This document shows positions 25,139 to 32,170 of a stretch of 37,273 nt of DNA, one piece after another. The notes under the pieces are model-generated. The model had not been told where the DNA came from. It saw only the letters and a program-made list of their open reading frames with translations, and did not search any database. How positions within the stretch are numbered: the stretch's first letter is position 1; every line of letters starts with the position of its first letter. The stretch spans positions 1-37,273 of the forward strand of contig SVQL01000005.1 in NCBI GenBank assembly GCA_015065365.1, read 5' to 3'. This DNA comes from Oscillospiraceae bacterium (lineage in GTDB: Bacteria; Bacillota; Clostridia; Oscillospirales; CAG-272). Both the position numbers and the translations under genes were made by a program.

Positions 25139-25843
25139 ATGAATTACGCACCGACTGTTATCGATTTTCATGCTCATATTCTTCCTAATATTGACCACGG
25201 TTGTCGGTCTCTTGAGGAATGTAAAAAACAGCTTGAGCTTATTCGCTCCAACAAGACGGATACAGTAGTTGCTACTCCTCATTTTTACCCACACGTTCAC
25301 AGAATTGACGATTTTAAAAAATCACTTAAAGAATCAATCAACAGCATCAAGCTTGCAAATTTTGAGAACTCTCCTCAAATTTTTGTTGGTGCCGAGGTGC
25401 TTTTGTGCGAAAATCTATCAAAAATGGACGGGCTTTCGGAGCTTTGTATCAACGGAACGAAAACAATTCTGTTAGAGCTGCCGATGAGTTCCTTAAGGGA
25501 AGGACATTTTGACACGGTGGATGACATGCTCTCGAAAGATTTTAAAATCGTTCTTGCGCACGTTGACAGATACTTAAGAATTTGTCCGCATGACCTTGAC
25601 ACGTTACGGGATATGGGCGTGTTGATGCAGGTAAATGCGAGTGCTCTTTCCCCATTCTCCCTCCACGGGCGTCTAAAGCGCTACGTTGAGGAAGGAAGCG
25701 TTTGTGCGCTGGGCAGCGATCTTCACGGAGCAAATCCACTTGATTACAAGAGATTTTCCAAAGCACCGTCAGTACTGAAAAATCATTATTTAGATATAAT
25801 GAATAAGTCACAAAAAATTTTAGAAAATGCGATCTCAATATAA
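25139..25843 (+). CDS. PHP-domain tyrosine-protein phosphatase (CpsB/YwqE type)
   Basis: Metal-dependent phosphotyrosine phosphatase, 234 aa, that would dephosphorylate the kinase's Tyr tail. It has the PHP motifs DFHAHILPNIDHG (His11, His13), ATPHFYPH, a Glu in FVGAEV, LAHVDRY and the C-terminal GSDLHG. AAAGGA precedes the ATG. With the two genes before it, it completes the adaptor-kinase-phosphatase set. It ends at the bidirectional terminator shared with typA. Confidence 0.95.
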   Translation: MNYAPTVIDFHAHILPNIDHGCRSLEECKKQLELIRSNKTDTVVATPHFYPHVHRIDDFKKSLKESINSIKLANFENSPQIFVGAEVLLCENLSKMDGLSELCINGTKTILLELPMSSLREGHFDTVDDMLSKDFKIVLAHVDRYLRICPHDLDTLRDMGVLMQVNASALSPFSLHGRLKRYVEEGSVCALGSDLHGANPLDYKRFSKAPSVLKNHYLDIMNKSQKILENAISI

Positions 25844-25883
25844 AAAACGCTTTTGCTATCATTTGATAGCAAAAGCGTTTTTT
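25842..25883. terminator. Bidirectional terminator between phosphatase gene and typA
   Basis: A perfect 19-bp stem (25842-25860 with 25865-25883) around a 4-nt loop, with an A-tract and a T-tract at the ends. It overlaps the last bases of the phosphatase stop codon region. Confidence 0.93.
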
Positions 25884-25893
25884 TAATATTCAA

Positions 25894-27729
25894 TTATTTA
25901 CCTGCCTCGCGGCGTGCTTTCATCATAGCCTTCATACGAAGCTCGGTATTGAGTATCTTCTTGCGAAGCCTTATGGACTTAGGCGTTACCTCAATAAGCT
26001 CATCGTCGGTAATGAATTCAATAGCCTCTTCAAGCGAAAAGATAATTGGCGGAGTAAGCAACAGCTTCTCGTCAGCACCCGCAGAGCGAATCGCGGTAAG
26101 CTGCTTCTTCTTACAGGGATTGACCGCTATATCGTCGTTCTTGGGATTTTCTCCAACTATCATTCCCTCGTAAACGGGAGTCTGAGGTCCTACGAAAAGG
26201 TTACCTCTTTCCTGCGTATTAAAGAGTCCGTATCTTGTGGTTTCACCTGTTTCGGAAGCGACTAGCGAGCCGGTAAATCTCATAACGACCTCTCCGCGAT
26301 AGGGCTGATAGCCGTCAAAAATAGTATTCATAATTCCCTCTCCGTGAGTTGCCGTAAGAAACTCTGAGCGGTACCCAAAAAGGCATCTCGAAGGAATAAC
26401 GTATTCTATTCTCATACGGTTGCCCAAGGGATTCATCTCCAAAAGATCACCCTTGCGCTGACCGAGCTTTTCAACAACAGCCCCAACGTAGTCCTGTGGA
26501 ACATCAAGTGTTACACGTTCCATAGGCTCGCATTTAACTCCGTCAATTTCCTTGAAAAGAACGCGTGGGTTAGAGCAAATCATCTCATATCCCTCACGTC
26601 TCATGGTTTCTATAAGAATAGAAAGGTGCATTTCGCCGCGTCCTGCCACCTTGAATTCCTCAGTGGTATCTCCGTCCTCAACACGCAAGGATACGTCCTT
26701 AAGAAGCTCCTTATAGAGTCTGTCGCGAAGCTGACGAGAGGTAACGAATTTTCCCTCTTTACCTGCGAATGGGCTATCATTTACGGAGAACGTCATTTCA
26801 AGCGTAGGCTCGCTTACCTTTACAAACTCCAAGGGCTCGGGAGCGTTAAGACTCGTTATAGTGTCACCGATTGTAATATTTTCCGCACCTGAGAAGCAGA
26901 CTATATCACCCATTTTTGCCTCAGTAACGGGCACACGCACAAGACCGTCTATCTGATAGAGCGATACTATCTTCGTGCGCTTGGGCGCATCTCCCGTATG
27001 ATAGTTGCATATATAGGCATCCTGATTCTGGCGGATACGACCGCGCTCAATACGTCCGATACCTATTCTTCCAACGTACTCGTTGTAGTCGATAGAGGAT
27101 ACGAGAAGCTGAAGCTCTCCGTCCTCGTTACCCTCGGGTGCAGGAATATAATTGAGTATTTTATCAAACAGCGGAACGAGATCTACACCTGGAACGTCGG
27201 CATCCTCTGTTGCAGTACCCGCTCTGCCTGAACAGTAAAGCATCGGGCTGTCAAGCTGCTCGTCAGTCGCGTTGAGGTCAAAGAGAAGCTCAAGTATCTC
27301 ATCCTCAACCACGCCAAGTCTTGCGTCGGGCTTGTCTATCTTGTTTATAACGATAATAACACGGTGGTTAAGCTCAAGCGCACGCTGAAGAACAAAGCGT
27401 GTCTGAGGCATGGGGCCTTCAGCGGCATCAACGAGAAGTATAACTCCGTTTACCATCTTGAGTATACGCTCCACCTCTCCGCCAAAATCCGCGTGTCCGG
27501 GAGTGTCTATAATATTTATCTTAACATCCTTGTAATGTACTGCGGTATTCTTTGCGAGAATGGTGATTCCTCTCTCCTTCTCCAAATCTCCCGAGTCCAT
27601 TACGCGCGTTACAGTTTCCTGATTGTCGCGATAAATTCCGCCCTGCTTGAGCATCTCGTCAACAAGTGTCGTTTTACCGTGGTCAACGTGCGCGATTATC
27701 GCTATATTTCTTAAATCCGTTCTTACCAT
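25894..27729 (-). CDS. typA: GTP-binding protein TypA/BipA
   Basis: Ribosome-binding translational GTPase related to EF-G, involved in ribosome assembly and stress adaptation. The protein is 611 aa. G1 [10 protein letters not shown]3 [11 protein letters not shown] and G4 NKIDKPDA lie in the N-terminal GTPase domain. The EF-G-like domains II, III and V follow, and then the BipA-specific C-terminal domain ([31 protein letters not shown] is shared by the family). The ATG follows AAGGAG. Confidence 0.97.
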   Translation of the reverse strand: MVRTDLRNIAIIAHVDHGKTTLVDEMLKQGGIYRDNQETVTRVMDSGDLEKERGITILAKNTAVHYKDVKINIIDTPGHADFGGEVERILKMVNGVILLVDAAEGPMPQTRFVLQRALELNHRVIIVINKIDKPDARLGVVEDEILELLFDLNATDEQLDSPMLYCSGRAGTATEDADVPGVDLVPLFDKILNYIPAPEGNEDGELQLLVSSIDYNEYVGRIGIGRIERGRIRQNQDAYICNYHTGDAPKRTKIVSLYQIDGLVRVPVTEAKMGDIVCFSGAENITIGDTITSLNAPEPLEFVKVSEPTLEMTFSVNDSPFAGKEGKFVTSRQLRDRLYKELLKDVSLRVEDGDTTEEFKVAGRGEMHLSILIETMRREGYEMICSNPRVLFKEIDGVKCEPMERVTLDVPQDYVGAVVEKLGQRKGDLLEMNPLGNRMRIEYVIPSRCLFGYRSEFLTATHGEGIMNTIFDGYQPYRGEVVMRFTGSLVASETGETTRYGLFNTQERGNLFVGPQTPVYEGMIVGENPKNDDIAVNPCKKKQLTAIRSAGADEKLLLTPPIIFSLEEAIEFITDDELIEVTPKSIRLRKKILNTELRMKAMMKARREAGK

Positions 27730-27764
27730 ATATATTTCTCCTTGTTTTTTCTTTCCAAACAGAT

Positions 27765-27773
27765 ATTATACCA
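27765..27773 (-). promoter_or_regulatory. Extended -10 promoter of typA
   Basis: On the minus strand TGG-TATAAT (TGnTATAAT), 36 nt before the typA start. No good -35 lies at 17 nt, as expected for an extended -10 promoter. Confidence 0.65.
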
Positions 27774-27830
27774 CACTTCTTCGGAAAAATAAATACTATT
27801 TGACAATTTTTTTACAGTCGGAGTAAAATT

Positions 27831-28862
27831 TTATATACTGCAAATAAACTTCTCTATGGGTACGTATCCCTGCGACATTGATTTTACCCCAAGATCCGCC
27901 TCAGAGCAAAGCTCAAGCGCGTATTTCAACCGTGCCATCGATTTTCCGGATGCTCCTTGAATATAGAGCTTAGTTCTATATTCGTTTTTAGTGACCGCTG
28001 ACGTTATCTCCATAGAAGAACAGCCCTCGGAAAGTAACGCCTTTACCAAAATAAGATCACATATAGTCTTGGATATTTCCCCCATAAGCATTACGGGATC
28101 TATTCTCCTGAATTTCATAACGGCAAGCGCGTTTACCGCATCCTCACTTCTGCCGTCAAGAATTGCATTGGTCAGTGCGAATGCGTCTGTGCTTATCTGC
28201 GCTATAGACACGGTCATCACATCCTCGCGAGTCACATTGGTTTTTCCCTTTTCGAGAACGTAAAAGCTGAGCTTGTCTGTTTCATTAGCGAGAGTATACA
28301 TAGATTTACCAACGTAATTTATAAGGAAGGAGCATAGCTCGGGCGTTGCCGAGACACCGTTATGCTCAAAATGCTTACCTACCCAAGACACAAGTCTTGT
28401 GCCCGACACCGGCTCAAAGTACACGGGAGTTACGTACTCCGAAAGCTTTTTAAGAATTGGCGACGGTCTTTTGGGAAGATTTCCTTCCTCTATCATAGTA
28501 GCAGGAACAGAGATAATAAGAACGTTATAGTCGTATTCAGGCAACGTAGCAAGCACGTCGCAAAGCTCGTCAACCTCACGGGGTTTAAGCGCGTTTACGT
28601 TCAAGCCGTTTACAGTAACTACCTTTTTGTCACTCATCATAGGAAGCGGCATAAGCGCGTCAAGCAGCGCTCCTGCGCTGTAATCAATAACGTCTATCTT
28701 CATGTCGTTAAAAAGCGCAAAGGCTTCCTCCTCGCATACTGCCTTTCTTACCGTACCTACGGTATACGCCTTCATATAGTCCTCGTCACCAAAAAACAAA
28801 TACCCACCCGAAAGTCCTTTTTTCATTTGCTTGCGGAAGATATCGTCCTTAATTATTTCCAC
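27831..28862 (-). CDS. holA: DNA polymerase III, delta subunit
   Basis: Clamp-loader subunit that opens the sliding clamp. The protein is 343 aa. Family features: GGYLFFGDEDYMKAYT at the N-terminus, KKVVTVNGL, a helical collar region (ALTNAILDGRSEDAV), and MGEISKTICDLILVKALL. The start is likely GTG at 28862, which has GAGGTG six bases upstream; the GTG at 28871 overlaps that ribosome site. It has its own promoter, divergent from rpmH. Confidence 0.92.
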   Translation of the reverse strand: MEIIKDDIFRKQMKKGLSGGYLFFGDEDYMKAYTVGTVRKAVCEEEAFALFNDMKIDVIDYSAGALLDALMPLPMMSDKKVVTVNGLNVNALKPREVDELCDVLATLPEYDYNVLIISVPATMIEEGNLPKRPSPILKKLSEYVTPVYFEPVSGTRLVSWVGKHFEHNGVSATPELCSFLINYVGKSMYTLANETDKLSFYVLEKGKTNVTREDVMTVSIAQISTDAFALTNAILDGRSEDAVNALAVMKFRRIDPVMLMGEISKTICDLILVKALLSEGCSSMEITSAVTKNEYRTKLYIQGASGKSMARLKYALELCSEADLGVKSMSQGYVPIEKFICSI

Positions 28863-28887
28863 TTTGCTCACCTCGCTTCATTTATAA

Positions 28888-28916
28888 AGTATAACATAAT
28901 ACTCGCCAAAAGGCAA
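28888..28916 (-). promoter_or_regulatory. SigA promoter of holA
   Basis: On the minus strand TTGCCT (28911-28916), 17 nt, TATACT (28888-28893), about 25 nt before the holA start. Confidence 0.7.
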
Positions 28917-28954
28917 CGATTTTTTGGAAAATCCGAAAAAAATAAAAAAATCTC

Positions 28955-28983
28955 TTGACAAATGAAGTAATTTGTGGTTTAAT
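28955..28983 (+). promoter_or_regulatory. SigA promoter of rpmH
   Basis: TTGACA (28955-28960), 17 nt, TTTAAT (28978-28983) with a TGG extension. It reads into a ~100-nt leader before rpmH. Confidence 0.8.
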
Positions 28984-29031
28984 ATAAGATGTCATTGTAT
29001 AAAGCGTAATTCGGCTGTAAAGCAACACGCT

Positions 29032-29064
29032 TCCGGATAAATTCCGGATATCTCGTAATCCGGG
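29032..29064 (+). promoter_or_regulatory. Mutually exclusive hairpins in the rpmH leader
   Basis: TCCGGA occurs twice (29032-29037, 29043-29048) and is self-complementary, so the copies can pair with each other. The second copy (CCGGAT, 29044-29049) can instead pair with ATCCGG (29058-29063). No U-tract follows either fold, so termination is not implied. Confidence 0.45.
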
Positions 29065-29093
29065 ATGAAAACAAAAACAAGGAGGTGCACGAA

Positions 29094-29228
29094 ATGCTTA
29101 GAACCTATCAACCTAAAAAGCGTCAGAGAAAGAAAGAGCACGGTTTCAGAAAGAGAATGGCTACTGCCGACGGAAGAAACGTACTCAAGAGAAGACGTGC
29201 TAAAGGCAGAAAAAGACTGACCTACTAA
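29094..29228 (+). CDS. rpmH: 50S ribosomal protein L34
   Basis: Very basic 44-residue large-subunit protein. The sequence starts [20 protein letters not shown] and ends KGRKRLTY, covering the entire family. GGAGGTG lies seven bases before the ATG. It is the first gene of rpmH-rnpA-yidD-yidC-jag; a hairpin terminator separates it from rnpA, fitting the usual excess of L34 over RnpA. Confidence 0.98.
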   Translation: MLRTYQPKKRQRKKEHGFRKRMATADGRNVLKRRRAKGRKRLTY

Positions 29229-29250
29229 TTTGGAAAGCTCCAAAAACATA

Positions 29251-29285
29251 AAAACCACCGATGACATTGCGCATCGGGGTTTTTG
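29251..29285 (+). terminator. Terminator between rpmH and rnpA
   Basis: CCGATG (29258-29263) pairs with CATCGG (29272-29277); past a bulged A, AAAACC pairs with GGTTTT. A T-tract follows. It ends about 15 nt before rnpA, so downstream genes would depend on read-through. Confidence 0.75.
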
Positions 29286-29300
29286 ATATGTGGGTGTTTT

Positions 29301-29696
29301 ATGAAAAACGTTGCAATTAAAGAGCATCATCTGTATGACAAGACGTTCAGGCGCGGCAAGCGCAGTGTCGGAAAGTACGTTGCCGTTTACGTTCTGCGAG
29401 ATCTGAAGGCGGAAAAGCTGAAAAATGCTCACCCCGAAAAAATCTACGTCAACCGTTTGGGGCTTTCGGTCTCAAAAAAGCTTGGCGGTGCAGTTGAGCG
29501 TAACCGTGCAAAGCGAGTTATTCGTGCCGCTTACGACTCGGTCAAGACAGAGCTCAAATCAGGAAATCTTATTGTCATCAGTCCCCGTAGTGCTATTTGT
29601 GCTGCAAAAAGCACAGATGTTTCACACGAGCTGAGAAGGGCCTTCGGTGAGCTTGGACTCATATCCTCTCCCAAGGCAAAGGACAAACAGCAATGA
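29301..29696 (+). CDS. rnpA: Ribonuclease P protein component
   Basis: Protein subunit that helps the RNase P ribozyme remove tRNA 5' leaders, 131 aa. It has the basic RNR motif in [14 protein letters not shown], the [16 protein letters not shown] strand-helix and [13 protein letters not shown] at the N-terminus. I start at ATG 29301; an in-frame TTG at 29283 would sit in the terminator's T-tract. The stop overlaps the yidD start (ATGA). Confidence 0.95.
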   Translation: MKNVAIKEHHLYDKTFRRGKRSVGKYVAVYVLRDLKAEKLKNAHPEKIYVNRLGLSVSKKLGGAVERNRAKRVIRAAYDSVKTELKSGNLIVISPRSAICAAKSTDVSHELRRAFGELGLISSPKAKDKQQ

Positions 29697-29953
29697 AGCA
29701 CGTTTGCATTTTGCTGATTCGCTTTTATCAGAAATTCTTATCCCCCCTGAAAAGAACTCCGTGCTGTAGGTTTTATCCTACATGCTCTGCCTATGCCGTA
29801 GAGGCATTTATGAAACGTGGCTTTTTCGTGGGATTTGGACTTTCGGTATGGCGCATACTGCGCTGTAATCCATTCTGCGCGGGCGGATTCGACCCCGTGC
29901 CCGAAAGGAAGCCCAAAAGAATCCCCAAGTATAAACGGAGAGGGAAAGAATAG
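29693..29953 (+). CDS. yidD: Membrane protein insertion efficiency factor YidD
   Basis: Small membrane-associated protein, 86 aa, that assists YidC-dependent insertion. The family core [22 protein letters not shown] and [14 protein letters not shown], with its conserved Cys residues, is complete. It overlaps rnpA by four bases, as in most bacteria. Confidence 0.96.
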   Translation: MKHVCILLIRFYQKFLSPLKRTPCCRFYPTCSAYAVEAFMKRGFFVGFGLSVWRILRCNPFCAGGFDPVPERKPKRIPKYKRRGKE

Positions 29954-30005
29954 CTTCGGCCGTGCGGTACCGAGCAATGACTGCCGCTAATATTTAAGAG
30001 AGGAT

Positions 30006-30031
30006 TTTCCGCATTGATCCCTTTGCGGAAA
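30006..30031 (+). promoter_or_regulatory. Hairpin just before yidC
   Basis: TTTCCGCA (30006-30013) pairs over 8 bp with TGCGGAAA (30024-30031), ending 11 nt before the yidC ATG. A second hairpin is possible near 29966-29989. The yidC start lacks a clear Shine-Dalgarno (only GCGGAA, inside the stem), so the structure may limit initiation. Confidence 0.45.
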
Positions 30032-30042
30032 CTAAAATTCAA

Positions 30043-31356
30043 ATGAGTTCACTTTGGGATATAATCAATATACCGTTTGGCTACGTAATACGTTTTTGCA
30101 GCATGATAACGGGCAACCAGTATATTCTGGCGCTCCTTGTTTTTGCCGTAATACTCGAAATTGTTCTTCTGCCCTTCGGTATAAAGCAACAGAAAAACTC
30201 CATTAAGCAAGCAAAGCTCCGTCCTAAGGAAATGGCTATCCGCAAAAAGTACGCAGGACGTGACGATAACCCCACCAAGCAAAAAATGAGTCAGGAGATA
30301 CAGGAGCTTTATCAGAAGGAAGGCTACAACCCCATGGGCGGTTGTCTTCCCCTTCTCATTCAGTTCCCCGTTCTTATCGCGCTCTTCAACATTATCAAGG
30401 ACCCTCTCAAGTATATCTGTCAGTTTTCCGATTCAACGATAAGCCAGATATCCACCATAGTATCGGCTTACGATTCCGAATATAAATTTGTTTCGGGAAA
30501 TACCATCGACCTTCTCGGTAAGATGAAGGATATGGGCTGGGAGTATTTTTCAGAGGTTGAGGGACTCAGCCTCGAGGCATTCAACAATCTGCCCAATCTT
30601 AGAATCTTCAACTTCATCGACCTTGCAGAGACTCCTAATCTTCTCGCATCGTTCAATTTCAGCGGAGAGGGATTTTTCCTCACACAGTCGGCAATTCTCC
30701 TGTTGGTTCCGATACTTACCTTCCTTGCATACTTCTTCAGTATGAAGATGACGAGAAAGCTGACGTATCAGCCTGAGGTTACCGACAAGGCAATGGGCTG
30801 CTCCAACACAATGATGGACTTCATGATGCCCGTAATGAGCGTATTCATTACATTCGGTGTTCCTGCAGCTATCGGCGTATACTGGATATTCAAGAGTCTT
30901 TTGGGCGTTCTCAAGCAGTATCTTCTTAAGCTCGCTATGCCGCTTCCTACTTTTACAGAGGAAGAAATGAAGGCTGCTGAAAAGGAAGTAAACGCTAAAG
31001 CTGAAAAAGCACCTAAGAACAACAAATCGGGTAAGGTAGTACGTTCGCTCCACTATATTGACGACGAGGACTACGAGGATACCGCAGCACGAGGCAAGCA
31101 GCGCCGTGAGGCTCTTGAAGCTCAAAAAGCCGAGGAAGATGCTGCTCAGGCTCAAGCCCCCAAGCTTTCAAATCTTTTCGGTAGCGGATTCTTGAAGAAG
31201 GACAACACCGAGGAGAATAAAGAAAAGCAGGAAGAAAAGCAAGCTAAGAAGCAGGCTACGGACAAAAAAGAAAAAAAGGCGAAGAAGTCAAAGAAGAAAG
31301 CTGACGAGACTGACATCGCCAACAATACAGACAATAAAAATACAGACGGAGAATAA
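30043..31356 (+). CDS. yidC: Membrane protein insertase YidC/OxaA
   Basis: Inserts and folds membrane proteins, alone or with Sec. The protein is 437 aa. Helix 1 (about 24-48) is followed by a basic cytoplasmic hairpin (KQQKNSIKQAKLRPKE), then MGGCLPLLIQFPVLIALFNII, a ~90-residue extracytoplasmic insert, and three later helices ending in GVYWIFKSLLGVLKQYLL. There is no N-terminal lipobox. About 130 C-terminal residues after the last helix form a Lys/Glu/Ala-rich cytoplasmic tail, longer than in Bacillus SpoIIIJ, possibly ribosome-contacting. The gene position (yidD-yidC-jag) is standard. Confidence 0.95.
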   Translation: MSSLWDIINIPFGYVIRFCSMITGNQYILALLVFAVILEIVLLPFGIKQQKNSIKQAKLRPKEMAIRKKYAGRDDNPTKQKMSQEIQELYQKEGYNPMGGCLPLLIQFPVLIALFNIIKDPLKYICQFSDSTISQISTIVSAYDSEYKFVSGNTIDLLGKMKDMGWEYFSEVEGLSLEAFNNLPNLRIFNFIDLAETPNLLASFNFSGEGFFLTQSAILLLVPILTFLAYFFSMKMTRKLTYQPEVTDKAMGCSNTMMDFMMPVMSVFITFGVPAAIGVYWIFKSLLGVLKQYLLKLAMPLPTFTEEEMKAAEKEVNAKAEKAPKNNKSGKVVRSLHYIDDEDYEDTAARGKQRREALEAQKAEEDAAQAQAPKLSNLFGSGFLKKDNTEENKEKQEEKQAKKQATDKKEKKAKKSKKKADETDIANNTDNKNTDGE

Positions 31357-31361
31357 CAAAA

Positions 31362-32006
31362 GTGAAAAAGGAAGTTATTACAACCGCTAAAACAATCGAG
31401 GAGGCCGTTGCTCTTGCTGTACGCGAGCTTGGCGCTCCCGATGCGGAAAAAATAGAATATACCGTTCTCGAAGAGCCCAAGAAAGGCGGTCTTTTCGGTA
31501 TCGGTGCAGTAAACGCAAAAATCAGCGCGTCATATATTACAGGCGGCGAGCAGAATGCTCTTGACTTTATAAACGCTCTGCTCTCCGACATGGGAATCAC
31601 TGCTGACGTAGCTATGACTGACGGCGAAAACGGAGAAAAGAGAATTACCGTTACGGGTGAGTCTGCTGCAGTTCTCATCGGTCATCACGGTGACACCCTT
31701 GATTCTCTTCAATACCTTGCAAATCTTGCGGCAAACAAGAGAGTTGACGGCAAGAAGGGCGAGCACGTCAAGATAACCGTTGACGTTGAGGGCTACCGTG
31801 CAAAGCGCGAGGAAACGCTCCGCGCACTTGCAAGACGTATGGCAGCTAAGGTCCAGAAATACAAGAAGAGCGTTATGCTCGAGCCCATGAACCCCTATGA
31901 AAGACGTATTATCCACTCGGAGATACAGAACATCGAGGGTGTTTCCACTAACTCAATAGGCTCTGAAAACAACAGAAAGATCGTTGTTTTCCTTGAAGAA
32001 AATTAA
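31362..32006 (+). CDS. jag: RNA-binding protein Jag/KhpB
   Basis: RNA-binding protein linked to cell elongation and envelope control. The protein is 214 aa. Jag-N domain (about 1-50, KTIEEAVALAVRELG, KKGGLFGIG), a KH domain (about 70-145, with the IGHHGDT loop) and a C-terminal R3H domain (ERRIIHSEIQ). The start is GTG at 31362, five bases after the yidC stop, with ACGGAG inside the end of yidC. It is the end of the cluster: a strong terminator follows, and mnmE is absent. Confidence 0.95.
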   Translation: MKKEVITTAKTIEEAVALAVRELGAPDAEKIEYTVLEEPKKGGLFGIGAVNAKISASYITGGEQNALDFINALLSDMGITADVAMTDGENGEKRITVTGESAAVLIGHHGDTLDSLQYLANLAANKRVDGKKGEHVKITVDVEGYRAKREETLRALARRMAAKVQKYKKSVMLEPMNPYERRIIHSEIQNIEGVSTNSIGSENNRKIVVFLEEN

Positions 32007-32012
32007 AACAGT

Positions 32013-32053
32013 AACGGGATTGCTTCAAAATGAAGCAATCCCGTTGTTTTTTT
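32013..32053 (+). terminator. Terminator after jag
   Basis: AACGGGATTGCTTC (32013-32026) pairs over 14 bp with GAAGCAATCCCGTT (32032-32045), followed by G and a run of T. Confidence 0.93.
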
Positions 32054-32097
32054 CGAAAAAGGATAAAATTGTGTTACTTCTTTTCATAAATTTGTCG

Positions 32098-32127
32098 TTT
32101 ACAATACTCTGATTTTCATGATATAAT
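32098..32127 (+). promoter_or_regulatory. Promoter of the secreted SGNH hydrolase
   Basis: TTTACA (32098-32103), 18 nt, TATAAT (32122-32127) with a TGA extension before the -10. Confidence 0.75.
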
Positions 32128-32170
32128 ATGTATGGTGGTAATATTCTTTTTTGACAAAAAGGAGATAGAA

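Noticed and set aside
25853-26173. Plus-strand frame of 106 codons after the phosphatase gene
   Set aside because: It begins inside the bidirectional terminator and runs antisense through the end of typA.
30550-31155. Open frame of 201 codons antisense to yidC
   Set aside because: Shadow frame; the yidC frame carries clear family motifs and no promoter or ribosome site supports the antisense frame.
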